The notes under the pieces: generated by a model
Seen by the model: only the letters and a program-made list of their open reading frames with translations
Database searches by the model: none
What the model was told of the DNA's origin: nothing
Virus record (IMG/VR): IMGVR_UViG_3300036814_001776
Coordinates: 1-41,987 of that record
Source: a virus
Reading direction: 5' to 3' (one strand)
Length of the DNA stretch: 41,987 bases
Position numbers and translations under genes: made by a program
Shown: in pieces, positions 7,783 through 15,029 of the stretch
Numbering within the stretch: position 1 is the first letter of the stretch
Layout: every line of letters begins with the position of its first letter

Positions 7783-7847
7783 GAAAAATCGGGTTTGGGC
7801 TTTCGCACAGAAAACCCCTCGTTCAACGGAAGAAAAAGAAAAAATGA
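7704..7847 (+). CDS. Small Lys/Arg-rich protein (47 aa)
   Basis: A frame of 47 codons starts at ATG 7704, with AGAGAGG 4 bases upstream, and ends at a stop that overlaps the ATG of the protease gene (ATGA). The product begins MARKRKNKKRAKDCG and ends in a run of Lys. It sits in a different frame over the end of the preceding gene. The ribosome site and the exact ATGA junction support real translation. It may also serve to couple translation into the protease. Family unknown. Confidence 0.5.
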   Translation: MARKRKNKKRAKDCGQRGEEAVAREMRKIGFGLSHRKPLVQRKKKKK

Positions 7848-8608
7848 AACGCAGTTTGTTATTATTGGGAGTTTGGTTTTTTGCTCTTTCATGTGCGAAT
7901 GTCACAAGAGAAAGCGGCGAGTTTCAAAACCCCGTTTTGCCAAAAGAATCCTTTCTTTTCATTAGGCACTCTGTCGAATTCAAAATCTGTGTAGAGAAAT
8001 CATGTACAAGCGTGGATGCCCGTTCTGTTGGTTCGGGGTTTGTCGTTGCAACCGATGGCACAGATTCTTGGGGCATTACTGCCGGTCATTTATGCACGGT
8101 GCCAAAGGCCGAAGTGATGGGCGCAACGGTCCACATTGTTTCTGATATCCAGATCACGCTTTTTGAAGGCGAAAAGCACAGTGCGGAAATTGAAGCCATC
8201 TATCCTGAATCTGATATTTGTGTTTTGCGAATCAAAGACGCGGTTTTAGAGCCGGTTTCGTTGTCAAAAAAAGCGCCGCGATATGGCGAGAAAGCATATA
8301 CAACAAGCGCACCGTATGCCGTTTTTGAACCGGGGATGCTTCCAAAGTTCGACGGCTATTATTCAGGAACATTGAAGGAGCTTTTGGCTCCCGATGGTTC
8401 GGTAACATACAAAAATCTTGATGCGTATGGCTTGCCGACACGTCAAGGAAGCAGCGGCGCTCCTATCTTCAATGCCAAAGGTGAATTAACGGGGATGACG
8501 ATTCTTTCGCTTCGCAATCTTGAGCACTATTGCTATTCCCCGGCGTATGCGGATTTGCGCGATGTGATTTTGAAACTTTGGGCCAATATTATACGGAATT
8601 CGTCGTAG
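7844..8608 (+). CDS. Trypsin-like serine protease, predicted lipoprotein
   Basis: A 254-residue protein with an N-terminal hydrophobic signal ending in a lipobox-like ALSC (Cys17). It then carries a trypsin/HtrA-type fold. The catalytic triad is visible: His82 in ITAGHLC, Asp124 in ESDICVLRI, and Ser204 in QGSSGAP. A later GELTGMTIL strand follows. No PDZ domain is present. It would act in the periplasm or on the cell surface. It is the last gene of the cassette begun by the MopE/VWA lipoprotein, and its end overlaps a convergent minus-strand gene by 20 bases. Substrates could be host surface proteins or incoming phage proteins (inference). Confidence 0.85.
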   Translation: MKRSLLLLGVWFFALSCANVTRESGEFQNPVLPKESFLFIRHSVEFKICVEKSCTSVDARSVGSGFVVATDGTDSWGITAGHLCTVPKAEVMGATVHIVSDIQITLFEGEKHSAEIEAIYPESDICVLRIKDAVLEPVSLSKKAPRYGEKAYTTSAPYAVFEPGMLPKFDGYYSGTLKELLAPDGSVTYKNLDAYGLPTRQGSSGAPIFNAKGELTGMTILSLRNLEHYCYSPAYADLRDVILKLWANIIRNSS

Positions 8609-8837
8609 AGTGTGGCCGACCAATTCGCGGCCCGTATCCGCAGTATTTGAGGTATCGAGCCAATTGCGCTTCTGTGGGTTCTTTTCCGAAAGCCAAAATG
8701 TAACGGTGCCGAGCGCCCAACTCGCATCCGTAGCAGGCAAAATCGCGTTTTGTGAATGCGTGCGTATCTACAAAGCTATCGACACATGCAAGCGTGTCGA
8801 GCGTCTTACGGCGTTTTTTGCATCGAAAAGAAGACAT
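8589..8837 (-). CDS. Small Cys-containing protein (82 aa)
   Basis: Begins one base after the stop of the metallophosphoesterase gene on the same strand, so the two probably form an operon. The ATG at 8837 is chosen because a longer start would overlap that gene. The product is basic at its N-terminus (RCKKRRK). It has a CxxC (ACYGCELGARHRY) near residue 35 and a further Cys in KYCGYGPRIGRP. A metal site is possible. No family is recognised. Its end overlaps the convergent protease gene by 20 bases. Confidence 0.55.
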   Translation of the reverse strand: MSSFRCKKRRKTLDTLACVDSFVDTHAFTKRDFACYGCELGARHRYILAFGKEPTEAQLARYLKYCGYGPRIGRPHSTTNSV

Positions 8838-8838
8838 A

Positions 8839-10170
8839 TTAGAACCGTTCGAAGCCGGTAGCTTCTCGAATTTCAGCAATGCGACTTTCGCCACGGATCA
8901 CCTCTCCGCGATAGATAGCACGTCCATGAGTGATCGGGATTAGTTTCATTGAAATGCTGGCATGGTCTTGCGCCGTTGGAGGCAGTTTTGAAATAACGCC
9001 TAGCCCGTTTTGCCAGTTGGTGCGTTTGGTTTGACCCGGAACAACCGGCTGATCGAGTCGGCACATTGTTCCCGGCGTCATTGCATAGATGATTTCTTTT
9101 TGCCCACCGGGACCGGCAATCGCCTTGGCGTTCATTTCTAAGCGGTGGACATGACCAACGACTTCGCTATAACAAGCATCTCGAATAATGGCGCTTGTTG
9201 TGGCACCGGACCCGCTTCGGGCAATGTCGCCGTGATGAATACGAACCTTGTCCCAAAGCCAAAACTCTTCTTTGTATGGGCCGAAGTATTCGATATCGAG
9301 CGACGGTAGATCCAAAAGCCTGCTGACAGAAAGCGCATTGTCCTTTGTATCGCTATTGACCGGGCGAACAGTCCCGGCTTCTTTTAGAGAATCTTGAATT
9401 TGTCGCTGAATCCGAAATTCGTGGTTGCCTTCGATGTAAAGGATGTGGCTTGTTGGGCAGCTTTGGCGCAAACACGCAAGCCAGTAATGAAGTTCTTGCA
9501 ATGCTGGCATTGTGGTTCCGTAATGTGCGACAGAAGTGGAGTATGATCCCCATGCGGCTAAATCCAACATATCGCCCAAAAGAACGATGACAGACGGCTG
9601 CATTTTTTCGGCTATCGTTACAGCAATGTCCCAGCATCTCCGATCATGCAGTGGTGTAAAGCTGCCGTCCTCTTCTCGGATGTAGCCGTTTTGAGAATCT
9701 GGAATTACAAGACAGTGTTCGACACCGACTTCGGTGCTTCGGCTAGGTTGGCGGCGAATGGGCGCAACGGCTTGCACCGGCTTCAAAAGCCATTCAGGAA
9801 GTTTTTGGAGCCATGCTTTGACTTGCCAAAGCTCGATAATATCCCCATCGCGGGTTTGGCTATCCCATTTGTTTGCTTGCCACTTTTCGACCTTCCAACC
9901 GTCTTGTCGTGAAACACCGGCTGCAATAAGCAAATCATCCAGGGTGCGGATTCGACCTCGTACCGAGATCGTTTTTTCTGTTTCGTTTCCTTCTACCAGA
10001 ATCGTATTGGTTTCGGGTAGGCCGTTCTCTTTTTGCCAAACTTTTGCTTTGTCTAAATTTCGACTTACAGTGGTACGATGGACATCGAGGCGCGTGGCTA
10101 TTTCTGAGAAAGAAAAGCCGTCCTCATGTAATTTGAGAATACGTTCAAAAAATTCGGTACGTTCGTCCAC
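8839..10170 (-). CDS. HTH plus calcineurin-like metallophosphoesterase
   Basis: A 443-residue protein encoded against the structural genes. Residues about 10-40 form a helix-turn-helix of resolvase/terminase-small-subunit style (FSFSEIATRLDVHRTTVSR). Residues about 150-345 carry the metallophosphoesterase motifs in order: PDSQ near 157, LLGDMLD near 199, EGNHE near 249, HHGD near 312 and GHVHR near 340. The first motif is DxQ rather than the usual DxH, so one metal ligand is changed. The combination suggests a DNA-directed or nucleic-acid phosphoesterase. The GTG start has no ribosome site and lies 7 bases after a -10-like box, so a leaderless mRNA is possible. Confidence 0.85.
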   Translation of the reverse strand: MDERTEFFERILKLHEDGFSFSEIATRLDVHRTTVSRNLDKAKVWQKENGLPETNTILVEGNETEKTISVRGRIRTLDDLLIAAGVSRQDGWKVEKWQANKWDSQTRDGDIIELWQVKAWLQKLPEWLLKPVQAVAPIRRQPSRSTEVGVEHCLVIPDSQNGYIREEDGSFTPLHDRRCWDIAVTIAEKMQPSVIVLLGDMLDLAAWGSYSTSVAHYGTTMPALQELHYWLACLRQSCPTSHILYIEGNHEFRIQRQIQDSLKEAGTVRPVNSDTKDNALSVSRLLDLPSLDIEYFGPYKEEFWLWDKVRIHHGDIARSGSGATTSAIIRDACYSEVVGHVHRLEMNAKAIAGPGGQKEIIYAMTPGTMCRLDQPVVPGQTKRTNWQNGLGVISKLPPTAQDHASISMKLIPITHGRAIYRGEVIRGESRIAEIREATGFERF

Positions 10171-10177
10171 TGTGGGA

Positions 10178-10205
10178 AGGATACCGCTGTTGTCCGAAAA
10201 GACAA
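10178..10205 (-). promoter_or_regulatory. Putative promoter of the HTH-phosphoesterase gene
   Basis: On the minus strand, TTGTCT (10205-10200) and TATCCT (10183-10178) are separated by 16 bases. Transcription would start at or within a base or two of the GTG at 10170, consistent with the missing ribosome site. Confidence 0.4.
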
Positions 10206-10246
10206 AAAAACTTTTGAAAAATAAAATTCTGCTGGAAGTCCCATAC

Positions 10247-10378
10247 GTGTGTGATCTTTGCGGAAGAGTTCATTTAGCCCCGCGCCGTGCGTGGGTGACG
10301 TGTGTGCGATGCCGGGAACATACGATGCGCGTTCCTAATGTGCCCGAAGATTCACATATCGTGATACCTTTAGATTGA
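10247..10378 (+). CDS. Small zinc-ribbon protein (43 aa)
   Basis: The product has two CxxC knuckles (CDLCGRVH and CVRCREH), typical of a small zinc ribbon. The GTG at 10247 is chosen because GGAAG lies 8 bases before it. A TTG at 10214 would add 11 residues but has no ribosome site. The open frame extends far upstream only because it runs antisense to the phosphoesterase gene. It is divergent from that gene and precedes the minor head operon. Zinc ribbons often bind nucleic acid or protein partners. The specific role is unknown. Confidence 0.6.
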   Translation: MCDLCGRVHLAPRRAWVTCVRCREHTMRVPNVPEDSHIVIPLD

Positions 10379-10427
10379 CGCTTTGGGCGGGGTTTTGTAA
10401 GAATTTCCCGTTGCTGTGAGGAAGAGC

Positions 10428-10700
10428 ATGAAAGTTAAAATTACAGAGTCTTATCCCGGTGAGTTTGATCAAGACAGCGAAACGCTCGGGCGTTTAACTG
10501 GATGCGCGGTAGACGCGGCGTTTGAAGCGGCGGGAGTCGATGCGGGTGGTGTAATGTATAAGGCACAGAGTTCCCCCCGTGGCGGTGAATTGGATGTAGT
10601 TGAGCAGCTTACCGCCAAGATGAAAAGCATGTATGATGACCGTCTTAGCAGGCTTCTAAACGACATTGAGGCAGAAGCGCGTGCCCAAACTAAAGCGTAA
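10428..10700 (+). CDS. Hypothetical protein before minor head gene (90 aa)
   Basis: Starts at ATG 10428 with AGGAAG about 6 bases upstream. An in-frame GTG at 10416 is less likely. The product is a soluble, mostly helical protein with an acidic N-terminal half and a helical C-terminal half (VVEQLTAKMKSMYDDRLSRLL). It overlaps the next gene by 20 bases. It is probably a head-assembly accessory by position only. Confidence 0.65.
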   Translation: MKVKITESYPGEFDQDSETLGRLTGCAVDAAFEAAGVDAGGVMYKAQSSPRGGELDVVEQLTAKMKSMYDDRLSRLLNDIEAEARAQTKA

Positions 10701-11754
10701 AATACTCGCAACCGTTTCGCGGGAATTGGCCCAAGCGCACCACGATGCGTATTTGATTGAGCTTTTGGGTCAAGCGCGTTCCGGTGTTAGTCCTGAACGG
10801 GTTCAGGAGCTTTTGTCCCAAGGCGTGTTGGATGCCAGCAAGCTAGGCGGTGTTGTAATTACCGGAATGGCAAACGTAGCCGATCCGTTCTTGTTCATGC
10901 GAATGGTCGCCCAAGCAATCGAAAAGGCTCCCGCCGAAGATCGTATTGGAATGCGCCAATGGTCGCTTGATCAATGGAAAACCGAAGTCGATAAGGCGAT
11001 TGATGCGGAAAGAGCGGGTTTGCCGAAGCCGGAATTCCCATCCACAGGGAGCACAATCGAGCTTCCCGGTCCCCCTGAAGCGGCACGAGGCGCGGTCATT
11101 GGGGCAACGTCTGCGCCATATACGGACGATCTGCCCGATTGGCTCGATAACAAATCCAAAGCCGCGTACAAGCAGGCGATTGAACGGGCCGGGGAATTTT
11201 GCCGGGGCTTAGGAAACCAGTTGGCCGACGATTTACATAACGTCGTTGCAGAAACATGGGACGGTGACGAAATTCTTTCGGAGATCGATGCGGAATTGCG
11301 GCAAGATAGGCTTAAGCTAATTCAAGAAACTGTTGGAGAAGCTATCATAACGCATAAGTCGGCAAAAAAACTGGCTAGAGATTTAGCCAATAAAACAAAA
11401 TACTATTCTCACAATTGGGAGAGAATCGCTCGAACCGAACTTCAAGGCGTTTATAACGAAGGCGTTATTTTGGACGCAATTGAATATTACGGTGAAGAAA
11501 CGCAAGTTGCGCGGGTTACAGAAACAGGGGCGTGCTCTCATTGCAGACGTTTATTTCGTAACTCAGAAGGGAAACCAAAAATTTTCCCTATTGCAGAGTT
11601 AATTGCAAATGGTACAAATGTCGGTAGACGTGCGCGAGATTGGCAGGCCACAATTTGGCCCGTGCATCCGAATTGCCGGTGTGACACAATGATTGTGCCA
11701 CCGGGTTTAGTGGTAACAGAAGACGGACGACTAAGGCGTCCAGAGGAAAAATGA
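10681..11754 (+). CDS. Mu gpF-like minor head / head morphogenesis protein
   Basis: A protein of 357 residues in the Mu gpF/SPP1 gp7 family of minor capsid proteins that associate with the portal and DNA-entry apparatus. The C-terminal region shows the family signature: NWERIARTELQGVYNEG near 240, then CSHCRRLF near 285 and WPVHPNCRCDT near 327, giving a Cys/His cluster. The N-terminal half is helical. The GTG at 10681 is chosen because GAGG lies 9 bases upstream. It ends in an ATGA overlap with the prohead protease, the usual order for head genes. Confidence 0.85.
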   Translation: MPKLKRKILATVSRELAQAHHDAYLIELLGQARSGVSPERVQELLSQGVLDASKLGGVVITGMANVADPFLFMRMVAQAIEKAPAEDRIGMRQWSLDQWKTEVDKAIDAERAGLPKPEFPSTGSTIELPGPPEAARGAVIGATSAPYTDDLPDWLDNKSKAAYKQAIERAGEFCRGLGNQLADDLHNVVAETWDGDEILSEIDAELRQDRLKLIQETVGEAIITHKSAKKLARDLANKTKYYSHNWERIARTELQGVYNEGVILDAIEYYGEETQVARVTETGACSHCRRLFRNSEGKPKIFPIAELIANGTNVGRRARDWQATIWPVHPNCRCDTMIVPPGLVVTEDGRLRRPEEK

Positions 11755-12533
11755 GTATCGATACCTTTTCAGTCTTTGTGCCTTTTGAGGTTTTGGAAAA
11801 GGCAGATTCGCCCGAAGCAATGACCGGGCGAATTGGTGGCGTTATTTCGACTGAAACGCGAGATTTTCAAGGCGAGATTTTGGCGCAACAGGGTATTGAT
11901 TGGTCGTATTTCCTCAAGCACGGTTGGTTTAATTACGAACACCAGAAAGGGCCGGAAAATGTTTTGGGCCATCCTGAAACAGTAGTAACCGGCGAATATC
12001 AAGGCCAACCGGCGACTCGTGTAGAAGGCGTTTTGTATCTACACAAGCCCAAAGCCCGTGAGATTTTTCAAACGGCGCAAGCCATGAACAAAGCCGGTGC
12101 CGCCCGAAATCTTGGATTTTCGGTCGAAGGCCAAGTGCTCGCACGCGACAAAAAGAAAGTAACCAAAGCAAAGGTATTAAATGTCGCCATTACCGCACAT
12201 CCTGTGAATCCAGATGCTCGTTTAGAGGTTCTGGCAAAAGCGATGAACAGTATCGGCTACCAAACTCCTGCGGGAACGGGATCCGGTAGCTTTTCACCTT
12301 TGGTGCCGCAATCTTTAGAAAAGTTCACCTCTTCGGCCACTTATGGAAGTGACGTAAATATGGGTGCAATGAACCCGTATGTATCTTGGATGAGACAATC
12401 GGGCGGTACGGGTCAGATGACCGTACCTCAGTTGGCTTTAACCCTTTCTCGCACTTTCCCACAGTTGTCGTATAGTAGGGCGATTACCGTCGCCACGGCT
12501 ATTAAGAATTCGATGCAGTGGGGTGGGCATTGA
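11751..12533 (+). CDS. Prohead maturation protease with capsid-like C-terminal tail
   Basis: A serine protease of the HK97-type prohead family that cleaves scaffold and capsid proteins during maturation. The likely catalytic His64 is in NYEHQK and Ser124 is in GFSVEG. AHPVNPDAR near 150 matches the end of the protease core. Beyond residue 165 is a 95-residue tail. Residues 169-198 (GYQTPAGT...LVPQS...SSATY) closely resemble residues 32-64 of the major capsid protein. This may be a self-cleavage site or a signal for incorporation into the procapsid. It is coupled to the gpF-like gene by ATGA and followed by a terminator-like hairpin. Confidence 0.85.
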   Translation: MSIDTFSVFVPFEVLEKADSPEAMTGRIGGVISTETRDFQGEILAQQGIDWSYFLKHGWFNYEHQKGPENVLGHPETVVTGEYQGQPATRVEGVLYLHKPKAREIFQTAQAMNKAGAARNLGFSVEGQVLARDKKKVTKAKVLNVAITAHPVNPDARLEVLAKAMNSIGYQTPAGTGSGSFSPLVPQSLEKFTSSATYGSDVNMGAMNPYVSWMRQSGGTGQMTVPQLALTLSRTFPQLSYSRAITVATAIKNSMQWGGH

Positions 12534-12548
12534 AATAATTTGATTTTT

Positions 12549-12584
12549 GTCGCAAGATTTCGCGTGTGCGACTTGTGTTTTTTT
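12549..12584 (+). terminator. Rho-independent terminator or attenuator before the scaffold gene
   Basis: GTCGCA (12549-12554) pairs with TGCGAC (12567-12572), followed by a T-rich run including seven consecutive T (12578-12584). It separates early head genes from the highly expressed scaffold and capsid genes. Confidence 0.55.
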
Positions 12585-12602
12585 GATTAGGAGATTTAGA
12601 AA

Positions 12603-13253
12603 ATGAGTGAAGCACTTATTCAGCATCTTGTCGATTCCGGCATCGGTGGGGAAAAAGCACAAGAAATCGCTGCTTCTTTTCCCGCCGAAGGCACGGAAGA
12701 AACTTTTGACAAAGACGCTCTTACAAAAGCGTTGGTCGAACTTAGAGAAACTTTTGCTAATGGCGAAGAGGACGATTCCGAAGAGGTTCAAAGTGACTTT
12801 GAGCTTGAAGCTGACGACGGAATCGTTGCCGATCAATCCGGCACAATTGCCGCGATTGCCAAAGGCGCGGATGCCATCTTGGAAGAAACGCGGCATCATA
12901 ACCAAGTTATTTCGAAAGCTCTCATTTTGATGGGCGAACGAGTCGCAAGTCTTGAGAACCATTTGAGCACAGATCGTGGTCACATTGCCAAGAGCCTTGA
13001 CGCTGTTGCGGACAATCTTGCTGAGCCGAATCCGGTGAAAGCACAGATTGACCAATCGGGCGTTATCCCGGCTCCCGGCGATGCGACGGACGGCGTTCCG
13101 ACTCGATTTTCTCTGATTTCTAAAGCCCTTGATGAAATGCGGACTTCAACGGATTCAAATCGCGCACAGACCCTTGGTCGGGCTGTGTCGTTGCTTGAAT
13201 CTGGTGCAGATCCTAGTTTTATCGCTGATTCCTATAAACTTGTGAGCAACTAG
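12603..13253 (+). CDS. Probable scaffolding protein
   Basis: A 216-residue, acidic, largely helical protein directly before the major capsid gene, the usual place for a scaffold. The region near 50-75 is rich in Glu/Asp (EEDDSEEVQSDFELEADD). A heptad-like helix near 95-135 (ISKALILMGERVASLENHL) could form a coiled coil. The C-terminal 50 residues are again helical, as expected for capsid binding. The ribosome site AGGAGA precedes the ATG. No enzyme motif is seen. Assignment rests on composition and synteny. Confidence 0.6.
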   Translation: MSEALIQHLVDSGIGGEKAQEIAASFPAEGTEETFDKDALTKALVELRETFANGEEDDSEEVQSDFELEADDGIVADQSGTIAAIAKGADAILEETRHHNQVISKALILMGERVASLENHLSTDRGHIAKSLDAVADNLAEPNPVKAQIDQSGVIPAPGDATDGVPTRFSLISKALDEMRTSTDSNRAQTLGRAVSLLESGADPSFIADSYKLVSN

Positions 13254-13264
13254 GAGGCCCCACA

Positions 13265-14725
13265 ATGTTTTCAATTCCTCAAATGAACGATATGATCCCG
13301 GTGGGCGATCTCCAAGCATTGAACGAGTCGCTTCGAAAAGCGGCAACCGGCGATGTTGGTTACCAAACCGTTGCTGGTACTTCCGGTACTGGTATTGGTG
13401 GGTTGTCAGCCCTTGTCCCCCAATCTATTGAAGGGACATTGGCAAGCGCCACTTATACGATGAAAGAGCTTGCTCTTTGGCCGTCAATCCCAAAACGCGC
13501 TGTTGGACAAACAGTCCATGAATTCTCTGTGATCAACGATCACGGTTTGGACATGGACCCGTTTATTTCTGAAGGCGCTGGTGGAGCCAACAACAAATCC
13601 AGTTATACCAGAAAATTCATCAAAATCAAGTACTTAGCCGAACGTCGGGAAGTTACAGACGTGGCCACAATGGTTGGTTTGATCGGAAATAACAGCAATG
13701 CGCTGGCCGAAGAAACTGAGCGTGGAACTTTGCGCTTGATGCAGAAAGTTGAACAACAGTTGTGGCACGGCGACGAGTCTACTACTGCGGATACCCATTT
13801 CGATGGTGTTATCAAGCAGATTACCGATGGCGCTCCCAAAAATGTGACGGACCTTCGTGGCCAGCCGATTACCCCGAATCTCTTGCAAGAGGTTTTGGGC
13901 GATTTGTACGCGGCTCCGAAATTCGGGCGTCCTGATAAAATTTGGATTGAGCCACGGGTTCACGCCGATTTGATCAAGCAGTCTGTTGTTTATGGTCGCC
14001 ATGACCAGCTTCAAAGCACGGATGGTGCTTTGACCTTTGGTCACAGGGATCTAAATATCATGGCTCCATACGGCTCTGTACCGTTGGCAGCGGCTCCGTT
14101 CTTATTTGAGGCGAGCACTCCTCCCAATGACGGGGACTCGCACGCAGGCGATGCTTCGGCGGCGGGAACGGCTCCTGTTACTCCAACTGTTACAAATTCG
14201 TCAAATACCTCGAATGCCTTGTCGCAGTTCACGGCGGCTGATGTCGGATTCTATGGCTACAAATTTGTACGCTATAACGATTCCGGTTTCAGTGCGGCGG
14301 GTGCTACCGTTAGCGGCTCTGCGCTTATTGACCACGGTCAGGTGGCCAATTCTGGAGAGAGTGTGACTGTCCAGACCAGTGCGGCTGCGGACTGGAATTA
14401 TATGAAGGTCTATCGAAGCGCAAAGGCTGTGTCGGAAGCTGCGGTTGATATGACTACCTGTAAATTCATTGGTCAGATCAAAAGAACCGACGCCGCTGTC
14501 ATCGATTTTGTTGACCATAATGATAGTATTCCGGGTACGTCAAAAATCGTGCTAATGCAGATGGTGCCTGAAATTGTCGAATTTGCACGGCTCTTGGATT
14601 TCTTGCGTAGACCGTTAGCAGAAGTTGCTACTACGAAGCCCTTTCTCCTTATGTTAATGGGCAGTCCGATTGTTAAAGTTGCGACAAAATGCGCCGTAAT
14701 CACGAATGTGGGTCTGAGCACGTAG
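13265..14725 (+). CDS. Major capsid protein (HK97-like) with FN3/Ig-like insertion
   Basis: A 486-residue protein in the capsid position with a strong ribosome site (AGGAGG). The first 60 residues hold a GYQTVAGT...LVPQS segment that may be trimmed by the protease. Core features follow: ALWPSIPKRAVGQTVHEF near 75, an E-loop-like segment, RLMQKVEQQLWHGD near 155, and a C-terminal LARLLDFLRRPLAEVATTKPF strand/helix. Residues about 282-425 look like an inserted FN3/Ig-type beta-sandwich (YKFVRYNDSGFS, MKVYRSAKA, DFVDHNDSIPGTS). Such domains are common surface decorations of phage structural proteins. Without the insertion the protein is about 345 residues, a normal size for the fold. Confidence 0.85.
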   Translation: MFSIPQMNDMIPVGDLQALNESLRKAATGDVGYQTVAGTSGTGIGGLSALVPQSIEGTLASATYTMKELALWPSIPKRAVGQTVHEFSVINDHGLDMDPFISEGAGGANNKSSYTRKFIKIKYLAERREVTDVATMVGLIGNNSNALAEETERGTLRLMQKVEQQLWHGDESTTADTHFDGVIKQITDGAPKNVTDLRGQPITPNLLQEVLGDLYAAPKFGRPDKIWIEPRVHADLIKQSVVYGRHDQLQSTDGALTFGHRDLNIMAPYGSVPLAAAPFLFEASTPPNDGDSHAGDASAAGTAPVTPTVTNSSNTSNALSQFTAADVGFYGYKFVRYNDSGFSAAGATVSGSALIDHGQVANSGESVTVQTSAAADWNYMKVYRSAKAVSEAAVDMTTCKFIGQIKRTDAAVIDFVDHNDSIPGTSKIVLMQMVPEIVEFARLLDFLRRPLAEVATTKPFLLMLMGSPIVKVATKCAVITNVGLST

Positions 14726-14744
14726 TCGCTAACGGCTGCTTTGT

Positions 14745-14762
14745 AAAGCCTGGGAGCTTTTT
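14745..14762 (+). terminator. Short hairpin after major capsid gene
   Basis: AAAGC (14745-14749) pairs with GCTTT (14756-14760) across a 6-base loop, followed by TT. It lies in the gap between the capsid gene and the next ribosome site. It may be a weak terminator that lowers transcription beyond the capsid gene. Confidence 0.35.
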
Positions 14763-14786
14763 GGACTCAATGTAGGAGGAGAACCG

Positions 14787-15029
14787 ATGGCGTGGAAGCA
14801 TGAAAGTTTGACAAATTGTCGATACGGCGTAGATCGAGAGATGTACGACATAGACAAAGACGGGTTTCTAACACCGGAACCTAGTGCTGACGCGGCGTCG
14901 GTTCTTACCCGACATCCACAATGGTTGCCAGCGGAGCGGCCTGCACCAAAGGTCGAAAAGCCTGCACCGAAAGAAAAACCATCGCCGTTTGCAAAGGCAA
15001 AAACCAAAGCAGCGGCCAAAAAGAAATAG
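14787..15029 (+). CDS. Small protein after capsid, Pro/Lys/Ala-rich tail (80 aa)
   Basis: Very good ribosome site (AGGAGGAG). The N-terminal half carries DIDKDGFLTPE, which resembles the Ca-binding loop of an EF hand. The same pattern also appears in small phage head-completion proteins as a turn. The last 30 residues are alternating Pro, Lys and Ala (a flexible basic tail). It is probably a capsid decoration or connector accessory. Function is not proven. Confidence 0.65.
   Translation: MAWKHESLTNCRYGVDREMYDIDKDGFLTPEPSADAASVLTRHPQWLPAERPAPKVEKPAPKEKPSPFAKAKTKAAAKKK

Noticed and set aside
9734-10246. Upstream part of the long + frame that ends at 10378
   Set aside because: Antisense to the HTH-phosphoesterase gene. 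Only the last 43 codons, which lie outside that gene and have a ribosome site and Cys motifs, were kept.
12438-13055. Open frame of 205 codons on the minus strand over the scaffold gene
   Set aside because: Crosses the intergenic terminator-like hairpin and the scaffold start. No ribosome site or recognisable motif.
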